A stretch of 64,000 nt of DNA from Neoceratodus forsteri (Eukaryota > Chordata > Ceratodontiformes > Ceratodontidae): NCBI GenBank assembly GCA_016271365.2, contig CM057458.1:203642501-203706500 (forward strand), written 5' to 3'. Numbering within the stretch: position 1 is the stretch's first letter; each line of letters begins with the position of its first letter. The notes under the pieces were generated by a model. The model was not told the DNA's origin, searched no databases, and saw only the letters and a list, made by a program, of their open reading frames with translations. Below are positions 1 to 11,409 of the stretch, in pieces. The position numbers were made by a program, and so were the translations under genes.

Positions 1-745
1 TCCTGCCATTTGATACTGTGAATGGAGCTGCAGGGTGGAGCCAATGTGTAATTAAAATTACTGTTCCTTACTGGGGAACCTGGGAAATATTGTTGCTGTT
101 CAGTTTGTGGGGTCCAGAAATGCTAGTTTTTTTTTTTATTATTATTATTATGCCCTCTGTCTCAGCTCCTGGAAGACTGGGGAGAGTGCCTAGCATGATC
201 ACCGATCTGAGAATGATAGATTATAAAGGAGTAAACAGAGCTTGAGTGGACAACTGAAATGAGCTGTGGTGTTTGCACAGCTCAATTAGGAGCTCAGTTT
301 TTTTTTCTTTGAACTTGAGGTAATGGCATTTCCCCTCTACTCAACAGTGCAGAAATTCAGGGTACAATTCTGTTGACGGTCTGTGCAACATCCGTGTGAC
401 TGTTTCATTCTGGGGAAGCAAGATTCTGTTGTGAAGGTCGCAGACTCAGGTGAGTGGCACTTTGTGAATGGCCTCCCACTGCTGTGCTTTTGATGGGTTG
501 ACAGTGACAGCACTGGAGTGGGTGCTGAGGCAGTTACCTGTATCTCGGGTTGAGTGGGGAGAGAGCTGTGGTGTGAGTCCAGCCCGCATTGTGGAGCTGT
601 AGCTCGAGGGTGAAGATGTTAGCAGATGAAGATGGGAAGTTACATGGGGGAGATCTTGTGAGACAAACATGAATGGGAGGGGAAGGGGTTACAGTGTTTG
701 GGTATCAGTCTGTAATTTTGAATCTCCCACTCCACTCCAGCTTTG
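1..745. other. unannotated flank, no gene seen
   Basis: I see no conserved coding frame or recognisable transposon here. The only structure is a short T-rich and ATT microsatellite near 128-150. Open frames are short and without recognisable motifs. Confidence 0.5.
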
Positions 746-942
746 GCTTACCAGGGAGTAAACATGGCAGATCACATTGATTTCCTAGACTTGGGATTGC
801 TGATGCGGCTGACTGGCACCTTTGCCATGGGTTATAATAAGATTTATCATGGCAGAAAGGTGCCAGACAGCCAATCAGAATACATGATTTTTTGTTTTTT
901 TTTTGGGGAGCCCATTGTATAATTATTCATAACTAATAGTGG
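746..942. repeat. palindromic interspersed repeat, copy 1
   Basis: The segment contains inverted arms: GGCTGACTGGCACCTTTGCC is answered about 30 bp later by an imperfect reverse complement ending in CAGACAGCC. A second copy lies at 53140-53337. Both begin with GCTTACC followed by GGGAGTAAA, share the arms, and end near CCCATTG...AATAGTGG. Two alignable copies plus internal dyad symmetry point to a non-autonomous DNA element of unknown superfamily. Confidence 0.6.
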
Positions 943-1849
943 CACCCAAGTACAGTATATTAAAAGTCCTGGGCTCAGCCTTTTACATAAGGTTTCTGCT
1001 GTAAGAGCTCAGCAATAACAGAAGACTGGGATCAAGGACAAGCTTCTATGTGGTGCAGTGACATAATGTACTGCATCTGGTTCCTACTGACTATACCAGG
1101 GTTTTAGTCTATCATCCTTTCCAGCCCCGCAGGAGGGATCAAGGTCTAGATTCTAAAATGGAAATGGGACTAAGTCTCAAATCGCAAAGCCAGTTGTGGA
1201 CCAAAATCCCTGCAGATGCAGAGATTGCCGTTCACAGCCACAACACTTGCAGCAGATGTTATGGCTGGTCCCACCATCTGTAGCAGTTTTATGCAACTGC
1301 GGAGATATACCTGACCAACACCCACACGCAAGCTGCCATATATTGTGGAGCCAGTCGTAATCCAGCTCCACCTTTGTGGATACTCACAGCTGTAGGAAAC
1401 TGAGGCAGCCTTCGGATCCCCAAGTGGCAACCCAGTTGTGTCACGTTTTACAGGTATTTCGGTTGTTTCATGAATTTAGCCCGAAATCTTTTTTTTATAC
1501 TTTTTTTTTTTTTACCCTGGGTCTGACCTGGGAACTTCCTTCTATTGCACTCAATGTCTGTTTCCCACCCTTGGAACACTTTCTCTCCTGACAAAGAGCC
1601 ATAGTGGATCAAAATACATGGGTTCTGATCATTGTTATATTGAACATTTTGTACATGGCACTTTAAAGAAACCTGATACCTTCATTTTTTGCATTTAATC
1701 TCCTTTCTTCAGCAACTACTGTACTCTGCTCCATCTTGCCTTCTGATTTTCATGGAAATCCAGCGGACAGACATGCCATTCCCACCTTTGCTCATTCCTT
1801 ACTCTGGCCTCCCAGAGAGGCAACTTTCAGCTTATCCCCTGCAGGCAAA
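943..1849. other. unannotated, no gene seen
   Basis: No recognisable protein or repeat is visible. T-runs occur near 1490-1513. The sequence from about 1170 to 1430 has antisense open frames of up to 86 codons that show no domain motif, so I do not call them genes. Confidence 0.45.
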
Positions 1850-1985
1850 ACAACATAGAAACATAGAATTTGTCAACATAGAAAGACTGCTTGGCCTACC
1901 TAGTCTGCCCAGATGTTTCCTGCCTAATCTGTCTCCACAGACCCTAACTGGTATCCGGCAACCTTAGCTTCTCCATGCCTATTTA

Positions 1986-4190
1986 TTAAAATACCTTTAT
2001 GTCTATCCAACGCATGCTTGAAGCTCCCACTGTTTTTACATCCACCAGTTCTGCAGGATATCTGTTCCAAGAGTCTACCAGCCTTTCAGTGAAATAATAT
2101 TTCCTCACATCTCTCTTAACTCCCCCCCTCAGCTTCACTGCATGCCCATTGGTCCTGGTGGTCTTTCTCATTTGAAACAGACTCCTCTCCTGCAGCCTGT
2201 TTGCCCCTATGAGGTACTTGTAGATCTCTGCCAGGTCATCTCTTGCTTTCCTTTCTTCCTGGTGTACATACTGAGATTCCTCAATCTCTTCTCATACGGT
2301 TCTTGTGCAACCCCTGCACCATTTTAGTTGCCCTACTCTGGACTTCCTCCAGCTTGTCTATGTCCTTTCTGAAGTGTGGCTTCCAAAACTGGACACAGTA
2401 CTCAAGGTGGGGTCTCCCCAGTGAGTGATGCAGTGGCAATGCCAACTCCCTCCTTCTGCTGGAGATACTCCTCCCTATGCATCCCAGCATCACACTATTC
2501 CTACCCAATGCTTTATCACACTGCCCTGCTACTTTGTGGTCATCAGTTATGATAACCCCAATGTTCCTTTCCTGCTTAGTGACTGTCAACACCTCACCTA
2601 CATCCTTTAGTCAGGCCCTGGGATCTGATGTGAGGTGCTGGTGAGACCCCAGTTTGAGTACTGTGTCCAATTTTGGAGGCTACACTTCAGAAAGGACATA
2701 GACAAGGTAGAGGCAGTCCAGAGGAGGGAAACTAAAATGGTGCCGGGGCTGCAAAAGAAGCCCTATGAGAAGAGATTGAGGGAATCTCAAAATGTACACC
2801 CTGAAAGAAAGAAGAGATGACGTAACAGAGATACACAATTACCTCACAGTGCTAAACAGGGTGTAGGAAGTGAGTCTGTTTCAAATGAGAAGGAGCACCA
2901 GATCCAGGGGGCATGCAGTGAAGCTGGGGGGGGGGTTAAGAGGGATGTGAGGAAATATTATTTTGCTGAAAGGCTGGTAGACACCTGGAACAGACTTCGT
3001 AGCCAAAGTGGTGGATGCAGAAACAGTGCCCTAAGTATATGATTTTGCACTTTGCACATTTTGGCATTGAACCCCAACTGCTATGCTCTTGACTACTCCT
3101 CGAGTTTCCCCAAATCCCTGTACATTCTCCCCACCCCTTCCTGAGTGTCCATCGTATTGCAGATTTTGGTATCATCTGCAAAAAGCCATACCTTCCCTTC
3201 TAGTTCTTCTGGAATACAACAATTAGATGTTTTTGGTGCAGTGTTAGCCACTGCTAAGCAATTTAAGTCACAAATTGTAGTGAGAAAGAAATAATGTGAC
3301 CTACTGGGAGTTTTTTGCAATGTCACTTATGAAGACATTGAAGAGGACAGGTCCTAGTACTGGGCCCTGTGGCACCCCGCTGATCACGTTCCCAACTTCA
3401 GAATGAGTGCCGTTATTCACCATCCTCTGCTGCCTACAGTATCTGTTAACCAGTTTCTAACCCAATTCACCATTTTGGATTCCACCCCTGGGCTGCAAAA
3501 TTTCTTTGTTAGTCTCTTGTATTGCACAGTGTTGAAGACTTTGTTACATACAGATAGGCGATGTCTCCTGTCCTCCCCCGATCTATTCCCTTGGTAACTC
3601 AGTCAAATAAATCAATCAGATTTGTCTGGCATGACATCCCATACCCTGTGATTCCATGCTGCCTGTGGTCTTGCAACCCACTGGATTCAAGATACTCTAC
3701 CAGTCTTTCATTTAGCAGGGTTTCCACTAAATTTCCCACCACCTACAGTAAGACTGTCCAGCCTATAGTTGCTAGCTTCCTCCCTGCTGCCGCTCCTAGA
3801 CAGAGTGACCATGTCACCTCTTTTCAAGTCCTCCAGAACCATGCCTGTTTCCAGTGAACTTTTGAATAATGTTGTCAGTGGAGCAGCTAGCACATCCCCA
3901 AGTTCCTTTAGTACTCTTGCATCCCATCCAGTCCCATAGCTATGCCCACCTTCAGAGCTGCAAACCCCTTCAAGAATTTTTCCTCTGAAAATGGACTTGT
4001 GTTTACCTCCGCCCCCCTGTTTCTTCTACTCCCTAGTGGTCTGCCCCCTCCCACCACTGTGAAGACTGAGCAGAAATATCTGTTCAGGATGGCAGTTTTT
4101 TATTGGTCCTGCTCTATGCAGTCTCCCCCTTCTGCTCCTCTAATCCTCACTGTCACTCCCCTTACTTTCCTCAGGCAGGAGCTTGAGGGA
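1986..4190 (-). pseudogene. CR1-A ORF2 reverse transcriptase remnant
   Basis: This is the decayed RT and C-terminal part of a CR1 ORF2, the polymerase used for target-primed reverse transcription. The catalytic motif LFADDTKIC is still readable on the minus strand near 3180. The following KCK motif near 3030 is followed, after the inserted piece, by a segment ending in ERNIGVIITDD near 2560. The C-terminal motif [20 protein letters not shown] is intact near 2360-2410, and the distal part reads KRDVRKYYFTERLVDSWNRY. Many stops and frameshifts separate these blocks, so no protein can be made. Confidence 0.8.
2631..3028 (+). mobile_element. nested CR1 3' fragment in opposite orientation
   Basis: This piece encodes the CR1 C-terminal motif [20 protein letters not shown] on the plus strand and continues to the YYFAERLVD region. 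It stops before the CR1 3' tail. It is largely the reverse complement of about 2045-2440 of the surrounding CR1-A, so the locus has a ~400-bp inverted duplication with a ~190-bp loop. It may be a separate truncated insertion or a local inverted duplication. Confidence 0.75.
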
Positions 4191-4687
4191 GGACCAAGCA
4201 TCTGAAGAGAATACTTCTTTAATGTGCCCAGGACGCCAGAGTTAGAAGCCAGCAATGATGAGTTGTGGCAGATATTGCAGGAGGGTGTGGTGAGACAACA
4301 GAACTTCATCTGTTCCAAGCCCACCCCTACTTTTCTTGCCTCATAGCTCCAGTCTTTATCCTACCCACAGGATATGCTCTAATAGAGCAAGATGGCCTGG
4401 CACCTATTGGGAAGTCAAAGGGATGGGTACAACCCTCTCTTCCATCAGAACCCCCCGCTAGCTCCTTTCTGGTCATGTGATCCCTCCACTTTACACAACA
4501 AGTGAGTGGGTGTGTGCTATTCCTTTTCCTGTGACCCCTCCCTCTGATCACCAGTGGGTAGCAGTGCAATAGAAGGAGGTGCCCTCCCTCCATGAGGACA
4601 GCTAAAGGAGAAGGAACTCTGAAATCCAAAAATACTAACACACAAATGACTATGGCAAGTAGAGCTGAAATATAATGGGTAGTTTAC
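4191..4687. other. unannotated, no gene seen
   Basis: No recognisable element or conserved reading frame lies between the 5' edge of CR1-A and the poly-T of the following SINE. Confidence 0.45.
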
Positions 4688-4887
4688 TTTTTTTTTTTTT
4701 TTTACTATTTTTGGCCAGGCTAGATACACTAAGCCAAGACTTTTTTTCCATGTGTGTTCTGATAGCACAGGGAAGTTAAGTGACTTGCTAATGATCACAC
4801 AGTATGCAAGTGATGGCCATGGGATTCAAACCTTATTTTCCAGGTTTGCAGCTCAGTGATCTTAGCCACTGCTCTATACTGCCTCCC
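4688..4887 (-). mobile_element. tRNA-derived SINE (MIR-like head), antisense
   Basis: Read on the minus strand, it starts GGGAGGCAGTATAGAGCAGT, has a pol III B-box-like GGTTTGAATCCC, then CACTTGCATACTGTGTG and AAGTCACTTAACTTCCC, and ends in an A-tail (T-run at 4688-4703). The head resembles the tRNA-derived part of MIR and related CORE-SINEs. A second full copy is at 13121-13341 and a fragment is at 11410-11475. The copy is pol III derived and non-coding. Confidence 0.8.
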
Positions 4888-5019
4888 ATCTCTTATCAAG
4901 CCACATACTGTACCTGGCTGCTCTAGTGAGAAGGTGATCAGGTGCAAAAGAACAACACAAACAGTATGATCTATGCAAAAACTGTAGCAGTCAGGAAAAG
5001 AAAAGCCTAGTCTCTTTAG

Positions 5020-5205
5020 CACTTCATCCTGTGCTAGGACTTCATCAGGAAGCCTTCTTCCTTGAGATTGTAGCCATCCAAGGCAATTCCTGGAGACCTG
5101 CCTTGCCAGTCAGCACCAGACCATCCTAGGCTTGATGCGTGAACTTGGATCACCTGGATAGCAAATGGCTGCTCTGCCACTGCACTACCTAGATGGTGGG
5201 GGAAT
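5020..5205 (-). repeat. possible tRNA-like SINE, weak
   Basis: On the minus strand the segment begins CCATCTAGGTAGTGCAGTGG, which resembles an A-box context, and later has AGGTGATCCAAGTTCACGC, a poor B-box match. No second copy or A-tail was found in the window, so this is a weak call. Confidence 0.25.
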
Positions 5206-5329
5206 CAGTTCTAGCTGGAGTAAGTGTATAATTCAAAATTGAATTCATATGTAATTGAGTCACAGGAGGCAGTCGTGTACATTGGATTTTACTGAATTGA
5301 TTACATAATTAATTGGTCCTTCAATGGCT

Positions 5330-5570
5330 CTCTCGTATGGTGCAAGAGTCCTCCTATGAGGTTTGGGTTAGAGGACTGCAAAGCAAGGCTGAGCAGTTCT
5401 GACTGCCCAAATCATACAAGGGCTCTCATATACCATAACTAACACTTTATGGAGGTTAACTTATTATACATTATACAGTGTATCACTCAAGTTAGCTAGA
5501 GTGATTTATAAGATGTCTGACTTATCATTTAGAGGTCATAATGCATGCATAATGAGTTAACCATGGCTAA
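5330..5570. repeat. palindromic MITE-like element
   Basis: There are two nested dyads. An inner hairpin at about 5351-5437 pairs TATGAGGTTTGGG with CCCAAATCATACAAG. A second pairs GGTTAACTTATTATACATTA near 5456 with TAATGCATGCATAATGAGTTAACC-type sequence ending near 5563. Its loop, TAGAGTGATTTATAAGATG (from about 5496), is repeated almost exactly at 36036-36067, showing it is an interspersed repeat. Confidence 0.5.
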
Positions 5571-5640
5571 CAAAATCTATTTCAACTTTGTGAACAATCT
5601 AATGAGTGTTTTTCAAGATATAACTAAAAATAGAAAGGTA

Positions 5641-5664
5641 ACACACACACACACACACACACAC
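5641..5664. repeat. (AC)n microsatellite
   Basis: Twelve uninterrupted AC units. Confidence 0.95.
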
Positions 5665-5666
5665 CA

Positions 5667-6227
5667 TGCATATTTACATGTGTTACAAAAGTCACCAAGC
5701 GGTCATACTTCCTGAATAATTAGATCACTGTTACCTTTACTCTGAAACTCTGATGGACACTTATCACTGAATAACGATACCAAACTTGACAGCAATCCAA
5801 TAAAAGGTTCTTGTGATTTACCCCAAATATGGTGTGTGCGACATGAGGTCTTCACTATATCCTTTTTCTGAAATCTGATGACTTATGATGGATAATGTGA
5901 CAGTTCTATGACACTGCTGCTTTTGTTTCAGCATTTGTTTGCTATTGTATGTGGCTCAGCAGCTCGGTCTCATGACATCACAGAGATCATACACTGAAAA
6001 TTAGCTACATTTCAGGTAAAGGGTGCTGTTCTAGGTTTTAATGTAGAAAATGCCTAAAAATAATAATTTCAAAATAAAAGTGATGATTTCTTTTTAAGGC
6101 AGATTACTAGGCCAGTATATGGAGATACGCTGAATAATGCAATGATGCATGATACTGTACATAAGAAAATATTTTAAAGATAGCTTAAATGTTTTTAAAT
6201 GTTGGTGTATGCAGTCATTTTCATATA
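5667..6227. other. unannotated, no gene seen
   Basis: AT-rich sequence without a recognisable coding frame or repeat, lying just upstream of CR1-B. Confidence 0.4.
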
Positions 6228-6400
6228 TGATTGAGGAGTTTAATGGGTGGTTTAATGGGTTGCTGAAGGGCTGGTTTCAGGAGAATGGGTACAATTTTGT
6301 GGGAGACTAGGGGGCTTCTAGGACAGTAGCTCTTCAAGGGGAATGACCTTCACCTGAAAAGTTGGGGGGAGGGCTAGTGTGTTTGGGGGAAGATATTTTA
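6228..6400 (+). pseudogene. CR1-B ORF1 C-terminal remnant
   Basis: The translation aligns by eye with the end of the ORF1 preserved in CR1-F at 22167-22517. The shared track runs from a FNGWF-type block to a short block near 6345 that corresponds to the DRLHLSGEG motif. In CR1 this region belongs to an SGNH esterase-like domain. It is broken by stops. Confidence 0.55.
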
Positions 6401-8112
6401 TATCTATGTTGAAGGAAATTACACTAAGTGGGAGGACTTAGGCTGAGGTAACCACAGGGGAAGGTGGACATATGTGGGGCTAGAAAAGAGGGGATGTAGG
6501 CCTCCAGACAGTGGCCCATAATAAAATAAGAAAATGAGTCAGAGGGCAGGGGTACACAGAATGAGCAGAAGCTGAAAATTAAGGGGGAAAGGAGAACAAG
6601 GGGAGATGTGCTAACAAGACGGGGAGGGGTATAGGCACATGCAGGAAGGCAGTCTGCCTTAATGCCTGGAGCCTGGGAAACAAAATTAGTGAGCTCCAGG
6701 TGATGGGCGCAGATGTCAAATTAGACCTTATAGCCATTACAGAAACATGTGCTGACAGGATGGACTATCAGTCTTTTTCTGTTGTCATCGTCTGCTTTTG
6801 TTTCTGTGGACCACTGGCAATAATGACTAGGACATAGCAATATCAGGATACATGATGTATAGCTGAGATAGGGGTATGGGAAAATGGAGTGGGGTAATCC
6901 TTTATGTCAAGGAAGACATAGAGGTAGTTGAGGAGGGGTCTAACAGAGGAGGGAAGGGGGGGACAGAATTACTAGTGATGTAGCTCACAACCACATCAAG
7001 TAAAAAGGTACGCATGTGAGTAGTCAACAGGTTGCAGGGACAGGGGGATGTGGGAGATGGGGAACTAGGGGTCAGAGAATCAGAAGGGGGAAGCAAATGG
7101 GGAGGCAGTGGTGGTGAGGGATTTCATTCTACTTCACAAAGATTGGGACATTCTGGCAGCTAGAAGTGCCAGGAGTTAGGCTCTGCTATAATATGTTTTG
7201 CAGGGCTAAATGCAGGTGCAGCTGGTCAGAGAACCCACAAAGCAAACTGCCACTGTTGATGTGGTGCTCACCAGCTTGGAAATGGTAGGCGGCGTGAGGG
7301 TTGGGAGGCCTCTGAGGTTTAGAAACCATAACACTATATGGCTCAAACTGGCACTGGATACCAGTATGCTCTCATTAAAGGCTATGGTTCTGGATTTTAG
7401 AAGAACAGATGTTGACCATATGAGGGATCTAGTCAAGGATAAATTGAAGGGAGTAGATGAATTCTGGGGGGAGGAGGAGAGGTTGGGAGTAATTACAGGG
7501 GCCATTCTAGAGGCAACTAAGTCATGCCTGAGGATTTCCAAGAGTAACAAGCACAAGAGACCAATCTGGTTCTGGAAAAAAAGTCAAAGAGACTATAAAG
7601 AGTGCCATCATTAGATACAAAGAGAAACAGGGAGACAAGGAATATGGTGAATACCACTTAAGAATGAAGCGGGCCAATAAGGTGGTCATGGATGCAAAAG
7701 CAGACACAGAACTGCATATTGTGGAGGAGGTTGGGTAGAAATAGTTCTTTAGATATATTAGGGAAAAGGGAACTTGAGAGGCTGACACAGGGGGCAGTGT
7801 AATAGAAGGGGACAAGCAGAAGGCAGCTGTTCTAGATGACTATTTTCTCTTTGTGCTCACAGTAAAGGATAGTGGGCCCTTGCCTCAGAGTAGCATAAAA
7901 CTGCTGTTAGAGGGATCCCAGAAATGGGGCAGCTGGTGTTTATGAGAGAAAGGGTCTGAAAAAGACTTGCAGCTCTGACGATAGACAATTCTACAGGACC
8001 AGATGGGATGCACACAAAGGTGCTCAGGGAACTGGCTAAAACCCTAGCAGGACTATTCAGTAGCTGCCAAGAGTCAGGGGTGGTTCCAAAAGATTGGAGG
8101 GTAGCGGACATA

Positions 8113-8282
8113 CAGTGGTGCCAGCCAGGATGCAATGCAGTAATGCTGCAGAATATCACAAAATGTTGCCGTATGCTGCAGGGAACAGTGTATTCAAAGC
8201 CAATTAAGATCTTTTTATCATGCAGCGTTTTGTGACGTCAGCTACTGCATGTTACTGCATTGCGTCAAGGCTGGTTCTGCTG
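8113..8282. mobile_element. pogo/Tigger-type MITE, 170 bp
   Basis: Terminal inverted repeats begin CAGTGGTGCCAGCCAGGATG on the left and, reverse-complemented, CAGCAGAACCAGCCTTGACG on the right, followed on both sides by GCAATGCAGTAA-like sequence. The element is flanked by TA at 8111-8112 and 8283-8284. CAG ends with a TA duplication are typical of pogo-like Tc1/mariner elements. Removing the element restores the CR1 RT codon track (VADI followed by VVLL). It has no coding capacity. Confidence 0.85.
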
Positions 8283-8935
8283 TAGTCCTGCTCGACAAGG
8301 GAGGAAACAAAGAGCAACCAGGAAACTTCAGAGTCAGACCTATCAGTCTTACATCCATAGCAGTAAACTAATGGAGATACTAGTCAAAGAGGGCTTAGTG
8401 GACGACCAGGAGAGAAATTGACTCCAGAATAGTAAGCAGCATGCATCTGAGGCAGGGAGGTCTTGTCTGACCTACCTAATAGTATTCTTTGATTGGGTAA
8501 TTAGGACAGTGGACAAGGGATGAGCACTGGATTTCCTCTATTTTGACTCCAGCTATGCATTCAACTCTGTGCTGTGCAAAAGGCTGCTGAAGAAGTAAGA
8601 GGATCTAGGAACAGTGAATAATCAAATTAGATAGGTGGGAATCTGTCTTGGAGGGTGAGGCAGCAGAAGGTGATAGTGAATTGAATCAAGTAAGTGGAGA
8701 GGGAGGTCACAAGTGGGGTGCCACAGGGTTCAGTCCTGGGGCCACCAGGTCCTTTTCGGTATGCTCATTAGTGACATAGGAGAAGGAATACAAGGCATGA
8801 CGTGTCTCTTTGCAGGTGACCCTAAGGTCTGAGGCAGAGTAGACAATGAGGAAGGGGTTAGAAAGCTGGAGGGGGACCTACAAATGTTAGAGGGGTGGTC
8901 CAAAGTTTAGCAGTTGAAATTCAATGTCAAATAGT

Positions 8936-9748
8936 TAAAGCTACCAACTTTCTGAAGTCTAAAACTGGGACAGTTCATCGTGATCATGACCCCCCCACTG
9001 TGTCACTCGCAGGGACAATGCCGCAGTCAACGCTGTGCACAATCAGTTAAATTGTGTTGCTTGTTCTGGTCATACATCCCCACAGTAACACCAGTAGCAA
9101 ACATTCAGATTAAAACAATACATCATTCTGCTGCAGCAAGTTCCAAACCATGATGTACAGAAAGTTCATTAGAAGCAAACCTGCATTAAATTTTGATCAG
9201 ACATTCGAGCTGCGTGTATTGCTTCTCCTGACAGTCCCATCCAACTCGTTTACACTCACCTCATGTGCTGAGCAAACTTCACTTCAGTGACTCCCACCAC
9301 CACACCAGATTGTTTTCACACACTTCCCTACAGCTGATCAGGTTCGGGTACCTTAGTTCCCTGCTGCCAGTCTCTTCTCTATCTGGAGTCCCTCTCAGCT
9401 GCTGGTAGACAAACGTCCACATGTGCTTGTTTGCACTACTACCCATTCTAATCTAACAGGAAGGAACATGCTTTACTGTGCTCCCACTGACATGCTTGCA
9501 GTGCAACATGGGCGCAGGGATTGAAGTTGCAAACTGATGTTTAGCCCAAGCAGTGCCACAGTAGTGCTGAAATAACTGTCATTCATGGATTAGCAGTCAG
9601 CAGCAAAAAAAAAGGGGGGGGGACAAAACTGGGACAAGTAAGCAATAACTGGGACAAAAGTGACATTTTGCAAAACTTGTGGGGACACTGGGACATGCTA
9701 CCTAAAATAGGGACTGTCCTGGGAAAATAGGGACAGTTGGTAGCTTTA
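8936..9748. mobile_element. non-autonomous hAT transposon, 813 bp
   Basis: It is bounded by an exact 8-bp target duplication, CAAATAGT, at 8928-8935 and 9749-9756. The ends are inverted: TAAAGCTACCAACT on the left and AGTTGGTAGCTTTA on the right, extending imperfectly into a GGGACAGTT motif. An 8-bp TSD is the hAT signature. Excision in silico joins FNVK to CKVMPIG, the CR1 track at this point. There is no transposase open frame, so it depended on a relative elsewhere. Confidence 0.9.
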
Positions 9749-10185
9749 CAAATAGTGCAAGGTGATGCCCATAGGCAACAATAACCCCAGGAAAGAATAT
9801 TGTAAAGAGGGGTTAAGGTTTGACACTACCACTGAGGAAAGGGACCTGGGAGTCATCATAAGTCACTCCCTAGAACAATCTAGCTAGTGTAACAAGGCAT
9901 ACACCAAGGCATTCAAGATGTTGAGGTGTATCAAGAGGGGCTTTGAATGCAGGAGTACAGTATGTAGGTTATACACTGCTTCTTTGTAGATCACTGTTGA
10001 GGCCACATCTGTAATACTGTACCCAGTTCTGGAGCCCCCACCTAAGATAACACAGAGCCAGGCTATAGATGGTACAGCATAGAGTAGCCAAAAATGATTA
10101 AGAGCTAGCAGGGCAGATTTTATGAGGACTGGCTTAAAACCCAGAACATGTTCTCACTGAAGACCAGAAAAGAGGGTGGACATAT

Positions 10186-10448
10186 ACTTATGAACTAAAT
10201 GTAAGGTTTCGATGACTTATTAGTAGTAGGGTGATATGCATGTATGTCAGTAAAGGTGCTGAAATGCAAAACAAGATAAATGAAATGGTATATGTTAAAT
10301 GTGTAATCTAAAGACTGCAAGTACTATGTTTTAACGAATGTTTAATCTTGATGGGCTGTTTTGCTGTTTGTATTTATGAATGTAAATTTGAGAAGGCAAA
10401 CATTGTAATGGCTTTTAGCAGATCAATCAAAAATCTTTGAACTTTGAA
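10186..10448 (+). mobile_element. 5'-truncated LINE 3' end with (CTTTGAA) tail
   Basis: A 263-bp insertion inside CR1-B is flanked by an exact 9-bp duplication, TGGACATAT (10177-10185 and 10449-10457). It ends in CTTTGAACTTTGAA, a heptamer repeat like the microsatellite tails of non-LTR retrotransposons. No coding part is left, so the parent LINE clade is not identified. The duplication and tail together support retroposition. Confidence 0.7.
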
Positions 10449-10738
10449 TGGACATATGAGAACGTTTTATTTTACAGAGAGAGAGGTTAAATCATGGGAC
10501 AGCCTAGCAGCAGAGGTGGTGGGTGCAAGAACCAGTAATACTTTCCAACATGGCTGGGACCAAGTAAAAGGCTTAATATTTACACGGGGAAAGCAGTAAG
10601 GCAGGTGGCAAAGTGAGGGAGGTGAGGACAATAACCCCGATTAGGCATTAGGTCCCAGGGTAGGACAGGGTAAAACAGGTCAGACAGGATGGACCAATGG
10701 TCTTTTTTGCAGACATTTTCTATGTTTCTTTCGTTTCT

Positions 10739-10859
10739 ATAATTTTACTTCTGTGTATTTATTGTTTTTTTTTTGTTTGTTTATGTGACAATTCTAGCCC
10801 TGGAACGCTCTTGAAAATGAGTAGTGTTTGCTCAAGTGCTTTCCTGGTTATCAAGTAGT

Positions 10860-10895
<36 letters not shown>

Positions 10896-11409
10896 GACAG
10901 ATAGATAGACAGACAGACAGACAGACAATGTGCTTGTAATCCTGGGCCTAATGGCCCACTTACTGGCCTACCTAGGCAGTCCCAAAATGCATAGGCTTAG
11001 CCTAAGCCTTCCAGTGCCTTCTAACATACTATCTAACTGTCTAGCTAATACCAAGGTGCAGGACCAAAGTCTTTACCTTTACTCACTGTTATATTGCTCA
11101 GAGGTAAGCCCCTGGAGGCTTCTGCTAGCTGGGTGGTTTCCCCTTAGTAGGACAGGTGCAACAGGAATGCCTGAGTGGATCGTATGGAGCATAGGTCTTT
11201 GGTTGCAGCAGCACTTCCAGTGGCATACAAGAGAAAACCAGTTTGTTGTTTCAACCTTGCTGATTTTCAGTCAGTGTGGAGAACTTTTTTTCTTTACCCT
11301 TTAGAAAGAGGCTTTTTTCTTCCTCTTCTGCTGCATGTGGGGACTTTTGAGATGACGATCCCATTGCCTGAGGCAGTCTGGCTCTCCCCTACATCTGCTC
11401 CCACTCAAT
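10739..11409. other. unannotated, no gene seen
   Basis: Apart from the GATA/GACA microsatellite, I recognise nothing. The longest open frame here (10930-11304, 124 codons) shows no domain motif. Confidence 0.4.
10861..10926. repeat. (GATA)n/(GACA)n microsatellite
   Basis: A run of GATA-type units is followed by a shorter run of GACA units, a compound tetranucleotide microsatellite. Confidence 0.95.

Larger units (their letters stand above)
1850..4190 (-). mobile_element. CR1-A LINE, 5'-truncated, antisense
   Basis: The 3' end of a CR1 LINE lies at about 1850, where the plus strand reads ACATAGAAACATAGAA, the complement of the usual CR1 tail. The element runs leftward from the RT N-terminal region near 4190. 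It is interrupted between 2631 and 3028 by a piece of CR1 in the opposite orientation; the reading resumes on the far side at the expected codon region. The endonuclease half is absent. The element is inactive. Confidence 0.85.
6640..10600 (+). pseudogene. CR1-B ORF2 (endonuclease plus RT) remnant
   Basis: The endonuclease start is readable near 6660-6770, with a SLGNKISELQ-like block and ITETCAD, where E is the metal-binding glutamate. The C-terminal endonuclease part is open at 7210-7614. The RT N-terminal region reads GPDGMHTKVLRELAKTLAGL at 7998-8060, then VPKDWRVADI, at which point the MITE intervenes; reading resumes with PISLTSIAVN near 8338. The region that should carry FADD near 8810 is degraded. 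Multiple stops and three insertions make it non-functional. Confidence 0.75.
6228..10738 (+). mobile_element. CR1-B LINE, near full length, with three nested insertions
   Basis: It starts within the CR1 ORF1 tail, continues through endonuclease, reverse transcriptase and C-terminal region, and ends with TTTTCTATGTTTC near 10735. Three later insertions interrupt it: a pogo-type MITE (8113-8282), a hAT element (8936-9748) and a LINE 3' fragment (10186-10448). In each case the flanking CR1 sequence rejoins cleanly at the duplicated target. Stops and frameshifts are dense, so it is an old copy. Confidence 0.85.

Noticed and set aside
10861..10926. GATA-rich array as a regulatory cluster
   Set aside because: It is a simple tetranucleotide microsatellite; no evidence of function.
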